Below, one piece after another: positions 1-5,524 of a stretch of 6,263 bases of DNA. Numbering within the stretch: position 1 is the first letter of the stretch; the number at the start of each line of letters is the position of its first letter. The position numbers and the translations under genes were made by a program. This stretch comes from Actinomycetes bacterium (GTDB lineage: Bacteria > Actinomycetota > Acidimicrobiia > Acidimicrobiales > JAJYPT01), in the NCBI GenBank assembly GCA_021795135.1, contig JAJYPT010000106.1, positions 1-6,263 on the forward strand, given 5' to 3'. Below the pieces are notes generated by a model. That model saw only the letters and a list, made by a program, of their open reading frames with translations, had not been told where the DNA came from and searched no databases.

Positions 1-1
1 T

Positions 2-646
2 TTGATGGTAGGAGGAGAAAAGATGTCAAAAACTCGTCTTAACCAGATTGCTCCAGCTGATCTTGTAGAAGATTTTGGGGTAGAAGGTTTTAGGTATCAT
101 TTCTTGCGCGATCTCAGCTTTGGGCCTGATGGAGACTTTTCTTATGAAGCTATGGTAATGCGTTATAACGCTGACTTGGCCAACAACTTAGGTAATCTGT
201 TGGCTCGAGTAGCAACCATGGTAGAGAAAAAATGTGCTGGGATAGGTCCTGCTCCACGCTTGGATAGTTATTTATCTGAAATCACAAAACAAATATTTAC
301 TACTACAAAACAAGGATGGGACAATTTTGCCCCTAGCCAAGCCTTAGAAGCTACTTGGAAGCTCATAAAAGAAGTTAATTCACTCTTTGAAGCAACCGAA
401 CCTTGGAAATTGCCAAGCGGTACTGAGGTTGAAGGAATATTAGGTGATGCATTAGAGTCTTTGCGCATAGTGTCGATTCTTGCTAGCCCTGCCATCCCAA
501 AAACCTGTGAAGTAATTTGGAAAAGAATAGGTTTAGATGGGTCCCCTTTAGATCAACGCTTGCCCCAAGCCTCTAGTTGGGGATTATATCCTGGGAAGCT
601 AAAAGTCGAAAAAGGAGCTCCGTTGTTTCCTAGGAAAGGAGACTGA
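2..646 (+). CDS. metG: Methionyl-tRNA synthetase, C-terminal part (5' end outside window)
   Basis: Cytoplasmic class I aminoacyl-tRNA synthetase that charges tRNA-Met with methionine. Only the last 214 or so residues are present, and the frame is open at the left edge. The visible part begins just before the KMSKS catalytic loop, seen as G-G-E-K-M-S-K-T (visible residues 4-11; KMSK at 7-10). The next stretch, with D-F-G-V-E-G-F-R-Y-H-F-L-R, is the usual continuation of the catalytic core. The rest is the helical anticodon-binding domain, including the characteristic N-N-L-G-N-L-L segment and a W-K-L acceptor helix. It ends with A-P-L-F-P-R, the normal end of short MetG proteins, so there is no C-terminal EMAP/Trbp111-type tRNA-binding domain. 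The stop lies 1 base before tatD, so the two are probably co-transcribed. The identification is firm; the true start cannot be seen. Confidence 0.95.
   Translation: MMVGGEKMSKTRLNQIAPADLVEDFGVEGFRYHFLRDLSFGPDGDFSYEAMVMRYNADLANNLGNLLARVATMVEKKCAGIGPAPRLDSYLSEITKQIFTTTKQGWDNFAPSQALEATWKLIKEVNSLFEATEPWKLPSGTEVEGILGDALESLRIVSILASPAIPKTCEVIWKRIGLDGSPLDQRLPQASSWGLYPGKLKVEKGAPLFPRKGD
637..642 (+). promoter_or_regulatory. Ribosome binding site fixing the TTG start of tatD
   Basis: AGGAGA sits 5 bases before TTG at 648, inside the last codons of metG. No ATG or GTG in frame lies nearby, and the conserved D-S-H-C-H motif begins at residue 4, so this site supports the TTG start. Confidence 0.75.
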
Positions 647-647
647 G

Positions 648-1412
648 TTGTGGGTAGATAGCCATTGTCATTTGCAAGATTTACAAGATTGGGAATCCAA
701 GCTAAATTTAGGAATACAAGCTGGAGTTGAAAAGGTCATATGCATTGGTACTGATCTAGAAAGTTCTATCCAAGCAATTGAAATTGCCGAAACTGTTCCA
801 GAGCGCATATGGGCTTCAATCGGTCTACATCCTCACCATGCTAGTTCTGGTACTGACAATATTCGTAGTCTTGTTGCACAAGAGTCTACAAAACAAAACT
901 CCCAAGTTGTGGCCATAGGAGAATGTGGCCTTGATTATTTTTATAACTATTCCTCTGTTGAGGATCAAAAGTCTAGTTTTTCTAGTCAGATCAATTTAGC
1001 AAATGAATATGATCTAACTCTAGTTATTCACACACGAGATGCTTGGGAGGATACTTTTGATATTTTACAAAAAGAAGGAATTCCAAAAAGAACAGTATTT
1101 CATTGTTTTACGGGAGGGATACAAGAAGCAAAAGTTTGTTTGGAGTTAGGGGCTTATTTGTCTTTTAGTGGTATAGTTACCTTCTCTAATACCCAATTAT
1201 TGAGACAAGCCGTTGAAATATGTCCACTAGATAAATTCATAGTCGAAACTGATTCTCCTTTTCTTACTCCAGTTCCTTTTAGAGGTAGGCCTAATGATTC
1301 TTCCAATATACCTATAATCGGAGCCAAAATAGCAGAAATAAAAAATATATCTATAGATATAATTGAACAAAATTCTTGGAAAAATACCCATATTGTATTT
1401 GAAATAGAATGA
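648..1412 (+). CDS. tatD: TatD family metal-dependent deoxyribonuclease
   Basis: Member of the amidohydrolase-fold TatD/YcfH family (254 residues, normal length). Characterised homologues are Mg-dependent 3'-5' exonucleases/DNases active in the cytoplasm; the substrate of this protein is not known. The metal ligands are all visible: H-x-H at residues 6 and 8 (D-S-H-C-H-L), E92 in A-I-G-E-C-G-L-D-Y, H128 in V-I-H-T-R, H152 in F-H-C-F-T-G, and D202 in V-E-T-D-S-P-F-L. I-G-L-H-P-H-H (58-64) is also typical. The start is TTG, chosen because of the well-placed AGGAGA upstream and because H-x-H normally lies within the first ten residues. It begins 1 base after the metG stop and shares ATGA with rsmA, so it is embedded in the operon. 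In many high-GC actinobacteria an rpf gene separates tatD from rsmA; here there is none. Confidence 0.94.
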   Translation: MWVDSHCHLQDLQDWESKLNLGIQAGVEKVICIGTDLESSIQAIEIAETVPERIWASIGLHPHHASSGTDNIRSLVAQESTKQNSQVVAIGECGLDYFYNYSSVEDQKSSFSSQINLANEYDLTLVIHTRDAWEDTFDILQKEGIPKRTVFHCFTGGIQEAKVCLELGAYLSFSGIVTFSNTQLLRQAVEICPLDKFIVETDSPFLTPVPFRGRPNDSSNIPIIGAKIAEIKNISIDIIEQNSWKNTHIVFEIE

Positions 1413-2245
1413 TCTTAAATAGGTCGCAATTAAGGGAGCTTTTAGAGGTAAATGGAATCAATCCTAGTAAAGCTTTAGGGCAAAACTTCCTTACTGATTC
1501 TAATATTTTACATAAGATAGTTCGTTTGGCAGAAATATCTCCAGGAGACCATGTGGTTGAGATAGGTCCAGGAGTTGGATCTTTGACCATGGCTTTGAAA
1601 GAAGCAGGAGCCAATATTACCGCTATTGAGATGGACAAGCGCCTAGTTTATCTACTCAAACAGCAATTAAATGGTCTAAATATTACCATTGTCGAAGCAG
1701 ATGCAATGAAACTTGACTGGAAATCTTTTTTGCCTAAGGATAAAGAATGGATTTTAGTGGCTAACCTTCCATACAATGTGGCTACTCCATTAGTGCTTGA
1801 GATTTTAGAAAATGCTCCATATATCTCTAAATTGATGGTAATGGTTCAAAAAGAAGCAGCCGAGCGTTTTGTTGCCCAGCCTAGTACTCCAGCTTATGGA
1901 GCTGTGACTGTAAAAATTTCCTATTGGGCTAGCGCAAGTATACAAGCAAAAGTTCCCCCCCAAGTTTTTTTTCCAAGACCCAAAGTAGAATCTAGTGTGG
2001 TCTTGATAAAAAGAAATCCTTTGGAAGACATAGATAATGACAAGGATCTTCTATTTAAATTAATTAATGCAGGATTTTCAACGAGAAGGAAGATGTTGCG
2101 AAGATCACTTGAGGGAATTATTGGGAAAAATGTATTAGAACAAAGTGGTATATCTCCTGAATCTAGAGCAGAAGAATTAACTATATTAGAGTGGAAAAAA
2201 TTAGCTAAATGCCAACAGAAATTCAACGAGCAAATGCTAAATTAA
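1409..2245 (+). CDS. rsmA: 16S rRNA dimethyladenosine transferase RsmA/KsgA
   Basis: SAM-dependent methyltransferase that dimethylates the two adjacent adenines in the loop of helix 45 of 16S rRNA (A1518/A1519, E. coli numbering) during late small-subunit assembly. At 278 residues it is a normal length. Motifs in order: L-G-Q-N-F-L at 23-28, SAM-binding motif I E-I-G-P-G-V-G at 51-57, the acidic ribose-binding residue in A-I-E-M-D-K-R-L at 72-79, E-A-D-A-M at 96-100, and the N-L-P-Y motif IV at 119-122. These are followed by V-Q-K-E-A-A-E-R-F and the family signature P-P-x-x-F-x-P-x-P-K-V-x-S (183-195). The C-terminal helical domain is present. Its ATG overlaps the tatD stop (ATGA), and its last 37 bases overlap ispE. 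Both junctions suggest translational coupling. All catalytic residues look intact; loss of function usually gives kasugamycin resistance. Confidence 0.96.
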   Translation: MILNRSQLRELLEVNGINPSKALGQNFLTDSNILHKIVRLAEISPGDHVVEIGPGVGSLTMALKEAGANITAIEMDKRLVYLLKQQLNGLNITIVEADAMKLDWKSFLPKDKEWILVANLPYNVATPLVLEILENAPYISKLMVMVQKEAAERFVAQPSTPAYGAVTVKISYWASASIQAKVPPQVFFPRPKVESSVVLIKRNPLEDIDNDKDLLFKLINAGFSTRRKMLRRSLEGIIGKNVLEQSGISPESRAEELTILEWKKLAKCQQKFNEQMLN

Positions 2246-3024
2246 CACTGTCATTAAAGGTAAATGGCAAGAGAGAAGATGGTTATCATTTTATTCAGTC
2301 TGAAATGGTAACACTTGATTTTTGTGATGTATTATCTTTTTTTGAAGGTGATAATTTAGAAATAATAAATAACACTGATTTTGATTTAGAAGATGTTTTA
2401 TCTTTGGGTCAAGAAAATTTAGTCAATAAAGCACTTAGAATGAGCAATCGAAAAGCCTTTGTGCGGTTAGAAAAAAACATTCCTCCAGGTGCTGGGTTAG
2501 GAGGAGGATCAGCAAATGCGGCAGCTGTTTTGAGATGGGCATCTTTTAGAGATATTTCTATGAGTTCTAAATTAGGCTCTGATGTAGCTTTTTGCCTACT
2601 TGGAGGTAGGGCCATAGTTGAAGGGGTAGGGGAGAGAATTACTCCACTTGCATATGAACCTCGAGACTTTACATTGTTGATACCCCCAGTACATGTTTCA
2701 ACTCCAGATGTTTATTCAAAATGGGATGAGCTATATGGGCAACAAAGCTTTGAGAATGAAGATGATTTTCATTTTGATGTTGTGAAATCAAGATTTCAAA
2801 ATGATTTAGAACAAGCTGCTTTAGCAGTGCAACCTAAATTATTGGCCTGGAAAAATTTACTAGCTAGTTTGACCAATTCTAAGCCAATCATGGCTGGAAG
2901 TGGGTCTAGTTTCTTTGTTGAGGGCGCGTTTAAACAACTAGAAGGACCAATAAGACTTCCCGGGGGGGAAGGGCCTTCTGGGAAAGTAATCATAGCTAGG
3001 ACTATCCCTAGCTATGATTCTTAA
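2209..3024 (+). CDS. ispE: 4-diphosphocytidyl-2-C-methyl-D-erythritol kinase (IspE)
   Basis: GHMP-family kinase of the MEP (non-mevalonate) isoprenoid pathway; phosphorylates the 2-hydroxyl of CDP-methylerythritol with ATP in the cytoplasm. At 271 residues it is slightly short. The N-terminal A-N-A-K (catalytic-site Lys at 11) and D-G-Y-H (24-27) are diagnostic. The ATP-binding glycine-rich loop P-P-G-A-G-L-G-G-G-S runs 92-101. The catalytic Asp is D125 in L-G-S-D-V-A-F, and the C-terminal GHMP motif is M-A-G-S-G-S-S at 228-234. The ATG at 2209 lies inside rsmA in another frame (37-base overlap). I keep it because the A-x-A-K motif normally lies about ten residues from the start, although only a weak GGAAAA precedes it. 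A run of seven G at 2962-2968 is in frame. The tail still reads V-I-I-A-R-T-I-P as expected, so no frameshift is suspected. A 13-bp hairpin covers the last codons. Confidence 0.94.
   Translation: MPTEIQRANAKLTLSLKVNGKREDGYHFIQSEMVTLDFCDVLSFFEGDNLEIINNTDFDLEDVLSLGQENLVNKALRMSNRKAFVRLEKNIPPGAGLGGGSANAAAVLRWASFRDISMSSKLGSDVAFCLLGGRAIVEGVGERITPLAYEPRDFTLLIPPVHVSTPDVYSKWDELYGQQSFENEDDFHFDVVKSRFQNDLEQAALAVQPKLLAWKNLLASLTNSKPIMAGSGSSFFVEGAFKQLEGPIRLPGGEGPSGKVIIARTIPSYDS
2988..3019. terminator. Perfect 13-bp inverted repeat at the 3' end of ispE, probable (possibly bidirectional) terminator
   Basis: AATCATAGCTAGG (2988-3000) and CCTAGCTATGATT (3007-3019) are exact reverse complements around a 6-base loop. 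The structure lies within the last codons of ispE, ending 2 bases before its stop codon, and 33 bases from the stop of the convergent bS22-like gene. Neither side carries a strong T-run (CTTAAATATGG on +, ACTTTCCC on -), so it is not a textbook Rho-independent terminator. It may end or stabilise the 3' ends of both transcripts. Confidence 0.5.
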
Positions 3025-3051
3025 ATATGGCTCAATCTAAGTTGGAAAGAA

Positions 3052-3150
3052 CTATTTACCTGCGCGTCTTTGCCAACGTGTAGCTTTGAGCATTTTCTTA
3101 TGTTTCTTTTTTCGCATCCGTTTACGGCGCTTTTTAATAAGTGAACCCAT
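3052..3150 (-). CDS. AURKAIP1/COX24-domain small ribosomal protein, bS22-like (32 residues)
   Basis: A tiny ORF read on the minus strand: ATG at 3150-3148, TAG at 3054-3052. The product starts M-G-S-L-I-K-K-R-R-K-R-M and continues R-K-K-K-H-K-K-M-L-K, then ends R-R-A-G-K. Seventeen of 32 residues are Lys or Arg. This closely resembles the roughly 33-residue actinobacterial AURKAIP1/COX24-domain protein (Mycobacterium form, recalled, begins M-G-S-V-I-K-K-R-R-K-R-M), which was found as bS22 in mycobacterial 30S structures and is related to mitochondrial mS38. It is expected to bind 16S rRNA in the small subunit. It is convergent with ispE (27 bases between stops) and divergent from tRNA-Gln. 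No clear Shine-Dalgarno precedes the ATG, only CACCGAG, and a hairpin followed by five T lies just upstream. Most gene finders would miss it because of its length. The family match is from memory, but the sequence pattern is very distinctive. Confidence 0.88.
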   Translation of the reverse strand: MGSLIKKRRKRMRKKKHKKMLKATRWQRRAGK

Positions 3151-3283
3151 CTCGGTGAAAAAGGCTAGCCTTTATTTTCGCAAAAGGCTAGCCAAATGGC
3201 CTATAAACTTTTTAATTTATAAAAAAGCCTAACTTTTACTGGTAATGGATATCTAAGTTGATAAGTTATTAAATGCTTTACTT
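3151..3283. promoter_or_regulatory. Divergent intergenic region between the bS22-like gene and tRNA-Gln
   Basis: This AT-rich spacer must drive the minus-strand micro-gene and probably the tRNA-Gln-glmU operon. On the minus strand TTACCA (3245-3240) and TATAAA (3221-3216), 18 bases apart, form a passable -35/-10 pair that would put a start near 3208. On the plus strand TATTAA (3267-3272), 11 bases before the tRNA, is a possible -10, but I see no convincing -35. Promoter assignments are tentative. Confidence 0.35.
3163..3193 (-). terminator. GGCTAGCC stem-loop followed by a T-run in the leader of the bS22-like gene (attenuator-like)
   Basis: GGCTAGCCTTT (3163-3173) and AAAGGCTAGCC (3183-3193) pair perfectly over 11 bp with a 9-base loop. 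Read on the minus strand, the stem is followed at once by TTTTT (3162-3158), giving the form of an intrinsic terminator 7 bases before the ATG at 3150. On the plus strand no T-run follows directly. The position suggests premature termination or translational control of the ribosomal protein gene. The core GGCTAGCC is itself palindromic, so other pairings exist. Confidence 0.45.
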
Positions 3284-3355
3284 TCGGGGGTCGTTCAATT
3301 GGCAGGACATGGGACTTTGAATCCCAGAACGGAGGTTCGAGCCCTCCCCCCCGAG
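3284..3355 (+). tRNA. tRNA-Gln, anticodon TTG
   Basis: A full cloverleaf folds by eye. The acceptor stem TCGGGGG (3284-3290) pairs with CCCCCGA (3348-3354), with G3355 as discriminator. The D stem is GTTC/GGAC with loop AATTGGCA. The anticodon stem TGGGA/TCCCA encloses the loop CTTTGAA, with anticodon TTG at 3317-3319, which reads CAA (and CAG by wobble). The variable loop is 4 bases. The T stem GGAGG/CCTCC has loop TTCGAGC. The 3' CCA is not encoded (CTA follows the discriminator), so it must be added after transcription. The glmU ribosome binding site starts 3 bases after the tRNA end, which implies co-transcription and release by 3' processing. Confidence 0.95.
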
Positions 3356-3357
3356 CT

Positions 3358-3362
3358 AGGAG
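3358..3362 (+). promoter_or_regulatory. Ribosome binding site of glmU, immediately behind tRNA-Gln
   Basis: AGGAG lies 6 bases before TTG at 3369 and 12 bases before the in-frame ATG at 3375. The spacing favours TTG; the choice changes the protein by only two residues. Cleavage at the tRNA 3' end would leave an mRNA starting a few bases before this site. Confidence 0.65.
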
Positions 3363-3368
3363 CTAGTT

Positions 3369-4493
3369 TTGAATATGATTTCAGATAAACCTTTATCTCA
3401 AAGACCTATATACGGCGTAGTTCTTGCCGCTGGTGAAGGTACAAGGATGAAGTCTTCTGTTCCTAAACCACTTCATAAAATTTGTGGTCGTAGTCTTTTA
3501 GGTCATGTTCTTTTTTCTCTGCCGTCAAAAATTGTAGAAAAAGTAATCATAGTTGTAGGTTCTAATTCTGAAGATTTTGTCCAAGAGGTACAAAGTCTTT
3601 CTTTGGAATTTGAAGTTGTGTTTGTAGAACAGACTCTAAAGCGAGGAACTGCTGATGCAGTAGCAGTTGCAGTTGAGTACTTATCTAAGATAGGTCAAGA
3701 GATAGATATCTTAGTTCTTTCTGCCGATACTCCTTTGTTGAAAACTTCTACTTTGGAATCTTTTATTGATACTCACAGAAATAATTCTTATGATTGTACT
3801 TTGATGACTGCTTTGGTAGATGATCCTTTTGGATATGGCAGAATTATTAGAAACAAGAACCAAGACGTAGAAAAAATAGTTGAACAAACAGATGCAGATG
3901 ATTTTGAAAAACAAATAAGAGAAATCAATGCTGGAATTTATTGTTTTTACTTAGCCGAACTGATTACATCGCTAAGTTTTATTTCTCCAGACAATGCTCA
4001 AAATGAATACTATTTGACAGATGTTATACAGCATCAAGTAAGTAAACAATTATCGATGGGTGTTTTTTGTGTGCCTGATCCCATTGAAATCTATGGGGTA
4101 AATAATAAATTACAATTATCTTTTGCCCAAACAGCTATGAGAGAAAGAATCAATCAAACATGGATACAAAACGGGGTCCATATCGTAGATCCATCTAATG
4201 CCTATATAGATATTCAAGTAATCTTAGATCAAGATGTAGTGATACTACCAGGGTCTATTTTATCTGGACAGACACAAGTTGGTGCAGGTTCCCAAATAGG
4301 TCCAAATAGCGAGTTAAACAACTGTATAATAGGCCAAAGAGCAGTAATAAACCATTCAGCTCTGCAAAATTGTCAAGTTGGTCCCAATTGTAAAGTGGGA
4401 CCCTTTACAGTGATTGAGGCCAATGTGGTGCTAGATGAAGGAACTGTGGGAGCTTCTTTTAGTACCATCTCAAGTAATAATAATAATAAATAA
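3369..4493 (+). CDS. glmU: UDP-N-acetylglucosamine pyrophosphorylase, GlmU lacking the acetyltransferase active site
   Basis: N-acetylglucosamine-1-phosphate uridylyltransferase making UDP-GlcNAc for peptidoglycan. The N-terminal nucleotidyltransferase domain (about 13-250) has every expected motif: L-A-A-G-E-G-T-R-M at 19-27, V-P-K-P at 31-34, G-T-A-D-A-V at 93-98, metal-site D120 in S-A-D-T-P, G-Y-G-R-I-I-R at 155-161, I-V-E-Q at 170-173, E-I-N-A-G at 186-190, N-E-Y-Y-L-T-D at 212-218, and G-V-N-N at 243-246. A linker helix and hexapeptide repeats of a left-handed beta-helix follow (about 280-360). The protein then stops at 374 residues, against roughly 450-490 in bifunctional GlmU. The segment after V-G-P-F reads T-V-I-E-A-N where bifunctional enzymes have R-P-G, and the downstream Lys, His, Tyr and Asn of the acetyl-CoA/GlcN-1-P site are absent. 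The tail is S-N-N-N-N-K from an AAT repeat. The start is TTG with AGGAG 6 bases upstream; an ATG two codons later is possible. prs follows after 16 bases. Confidence 0.9.
   Translation: MNMISDKPLSQRPIYGVVLAAGEGTRMKSSVPKPLHKICGRSLLGHVLFSLPSKIVEKVIIVVGSNSEDFVQEVQSLSLEFEVVFVEQTLKRGTADAVAVAVEYLSKIGQEIDILVLSADTPLLKTSTLESFIDTHRNNSYDCTLMTALVDDPFGYGRIIRNKNQDVEKIVEQTDADDFEKQIREINAGIYCFYLAELITSLSFISPDNAQNEYYLTDVIQHQVSKQLSMGVFCVPDPIEIYGVNNKLQLSFAQTAMRERINQTWIQNGVHIVDPSNAYIDIQVILDQDVVILPGSILSGQTQVGAGSQIGPNSELNNCIIGQRAVINHSALQNCQVGPNCKVGPFTVIEANVVLDEGTVGASFSTISSNNNNK
4475..4489 (+). repeat. Short AAT trinucleotide repeat at the end of glmU
   Basis: Four AAT codons in a row, followed by AAA and the stop TAA, encode the Asn-rich C-terminus of the shortened GlmU. 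A similar AT-only stretch with TAATAATAA lies before rplY (near 5488-5512). Such low-complexity sequence is a plausible scar of 3' erosion or slippage. Confidence 0.6.
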
Positions 4494-4509
4494 TTATTGA
4501 AGGGTCATT

Positions 4510-5481
4510 ATGGAGCTTGTACCTAAAAGGCGTCTTTCGCTCCTAGCTGGAAGATCTAACTTGCCCTTGGCATTAGAAATTGCTAATCAGTTAGGGGTAA
4601 AGTTAGGAGATGCTAATCTAAAAGAATTTTCCAATGGCGAAATACATTGTCGTTTTGCTGACTCTTTACGAGGCGCCGATGTCTTTATAATTCAAACTCA
4701 TGCTGAGCCTGTAAATGATTCAATTATGGAACAGCTTATAATGATAGATGCAGCCAAAAGAGCCTCAGCTAAGCGAATTATTGCTGTTTGTCCTTATTAC
4801 GGCTATTCTCGCCAAGATAGAAAAGCTTCTGGGAGAGAGCCAATTACAGCGAAACTTTTAGCTGACATGTTGACAGTGGCTGGAGCCCAAAGAGTAGTAA
4901 GTGTAGATCTTCATTCTGGTCAGATTCAAGGATTTTTTGATGTTCCCCTGGATCATTTGACAGCTATGCCAGTTTTGCTTGATTATTTGAGAAAAGTTGG
5001 AGTACAAGATTTAGTAATTGTTGCACCTGATGCGGGTAGAGTAAAAGTAGCAGAACGATTTAGCCAAAATCTAGGTACGGATTTAGCTATGGTGCACAAG
5101 CGTCGTCCCAAAGGAACCTCTAATGAGGTTATAGCCTTGGATGTAGTTGGTGTTGTAGATGGAAGACGTTGTGTACTTATTGACGACATGATAGATACAG
5201 CTGGTACAATTACTGCAGCTGCAGATTTGCTTATGGCTAAAGGTGCTACCGAAGTTTGGGCAATGGCTACCCATGGATTATTGTCTGGGCCAGCTATTGA
5301 CAGATTGAAAAATTCGATCCTATCAAAGGTAGTTATAACAGATACAGTTCCAATCTCTAAAGATCTTTATTTTGATAAGTTGGAAGTTTTGTCAGTTGCT
5401 CCTATAATTGCAGATGCAATAGATGCCGTTTTTGAAGATACTTCTGTTTCAGAACTGTTTGATGGAGAAAACCAGTCCTAG
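4510..5481 (+). CDS. prs: Ribose-phosphate pyrophosphokinase (PRPP synthetase, class I)
   Basis: Transfers pyrophosphate from ATP to ribose 5-phosphate to give PRPP, precursor of purines, pyrimidines, NAD, His and Trp and, in actinobacteria, of decaprenyl-phosphoryl-arabinose. At 323 residues it has the usual length. It has two phosphoribosyltransferase-type halves. Visible signatures are F-S-N-G-E-I (40-45), the flexible catalytic loop region C-P-Y-Y-G-Y-S-R-Q-D-R-K (94-105), and the divalent-cation/ATP motif V-D-L-H-S-G-Q-I-Q-G-F-F (132-143). After these come D-H-L, V-A-P-D-A-G (171-176), K-R-R-P (197-200) and the PRPP-binding loop V-L-I-D-D-M-I-D-T-A-G-T (222-233). The ATG at 4510 has AAGGG 5 bases upstream. 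It follows glmU after 16 bases, a pairing conserved in many Gram-positive bacteria. No actinobacterial lpqT-like gene separates it from rplY. Nothing looks abnormal in the protein. Confidence 0.96.
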   Translation: MELVPKRRLSLLAGRSNLPLALEIANQLGVKLGDANLKEFSNGEIHCRFADSLRGADVFIIQTHAEPVNDSIMEQLIMIDAAKRASAKRIIAVCPYYGYSRQDRKASGREPITAKLLADMLTVAGAQRVVSVDLHSGQIQGFFDVPLDHLTAMPVLLDYLRKVGVQDLVIVAPDAGRVKVAERFSQNLGTDLAMVHKRRPKGTSNEVIALDVVGVVDGRRCVLIDDMIDTAGTITAAADLLMAKGATEVWAMATHGLLSGPAIDRLKNSILSKVVITDTVPISKDLYFDKLEVLSVAPIIADAIDAVFEDTSVSELFDGENQS

Positions 5482-5524
5482 TGGGACTAATAATAAATAT
5501 TTGTAATAATAATGGAGTTTTAAA

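Noticed and set aside
1351..1638. Open frame on the minus strand across the tatD/rsmA junction, and similar antisense frames under rsmA, ispE, glmU and prs
   Set aside because: They mirror strongly conserved genes, show no recognisable motifs or ribosome binding sites, and are explained by the codon composition of the sense genes.
1955..1972. Runs of C and T in rsmA as a possible sequencing error or phase-variable tract
   Set aside because: The encoded P-P-Q-V-F-F-P-R-P-K-V motif is exactly what the family requires, so the frame is correct here.
2956..2971. CTTCCC/GGGAAG hairpin and run of seven G in ispE as a frameshift or programmed slippage site
   Set aside because: The frame after the run still encodes the expected IspE C-terminus (V-I-I-A-R-T), so no shift is indicated; the hairpin is a by-product of the G run.
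3163..3193. Paired GGCTAGCC copies as a CRISPR or mobile-element repeat
   Set aside because: There are only two short copies 15 bases apart, no array, no flanking target duplication and no transposase; a stem-loop explains them.
4494..4509. A missing GlmU acetyltransferase domain continued in another frame after the stop
   Set aside because: prs begins 16 bases later with its own ribosome binding site and an intact N-terminus, leaving no room for about 100 residues.
5474..5488. AGTCC / GGACT mini-hairpin over the prs stop codon as a terminator
   Set aside because: The stem is only 5 bp and is followed by an A-rich rather than T-rich stretch; the downstream gene rplY has a normal ribosome binding site and is probably co-transcribed.
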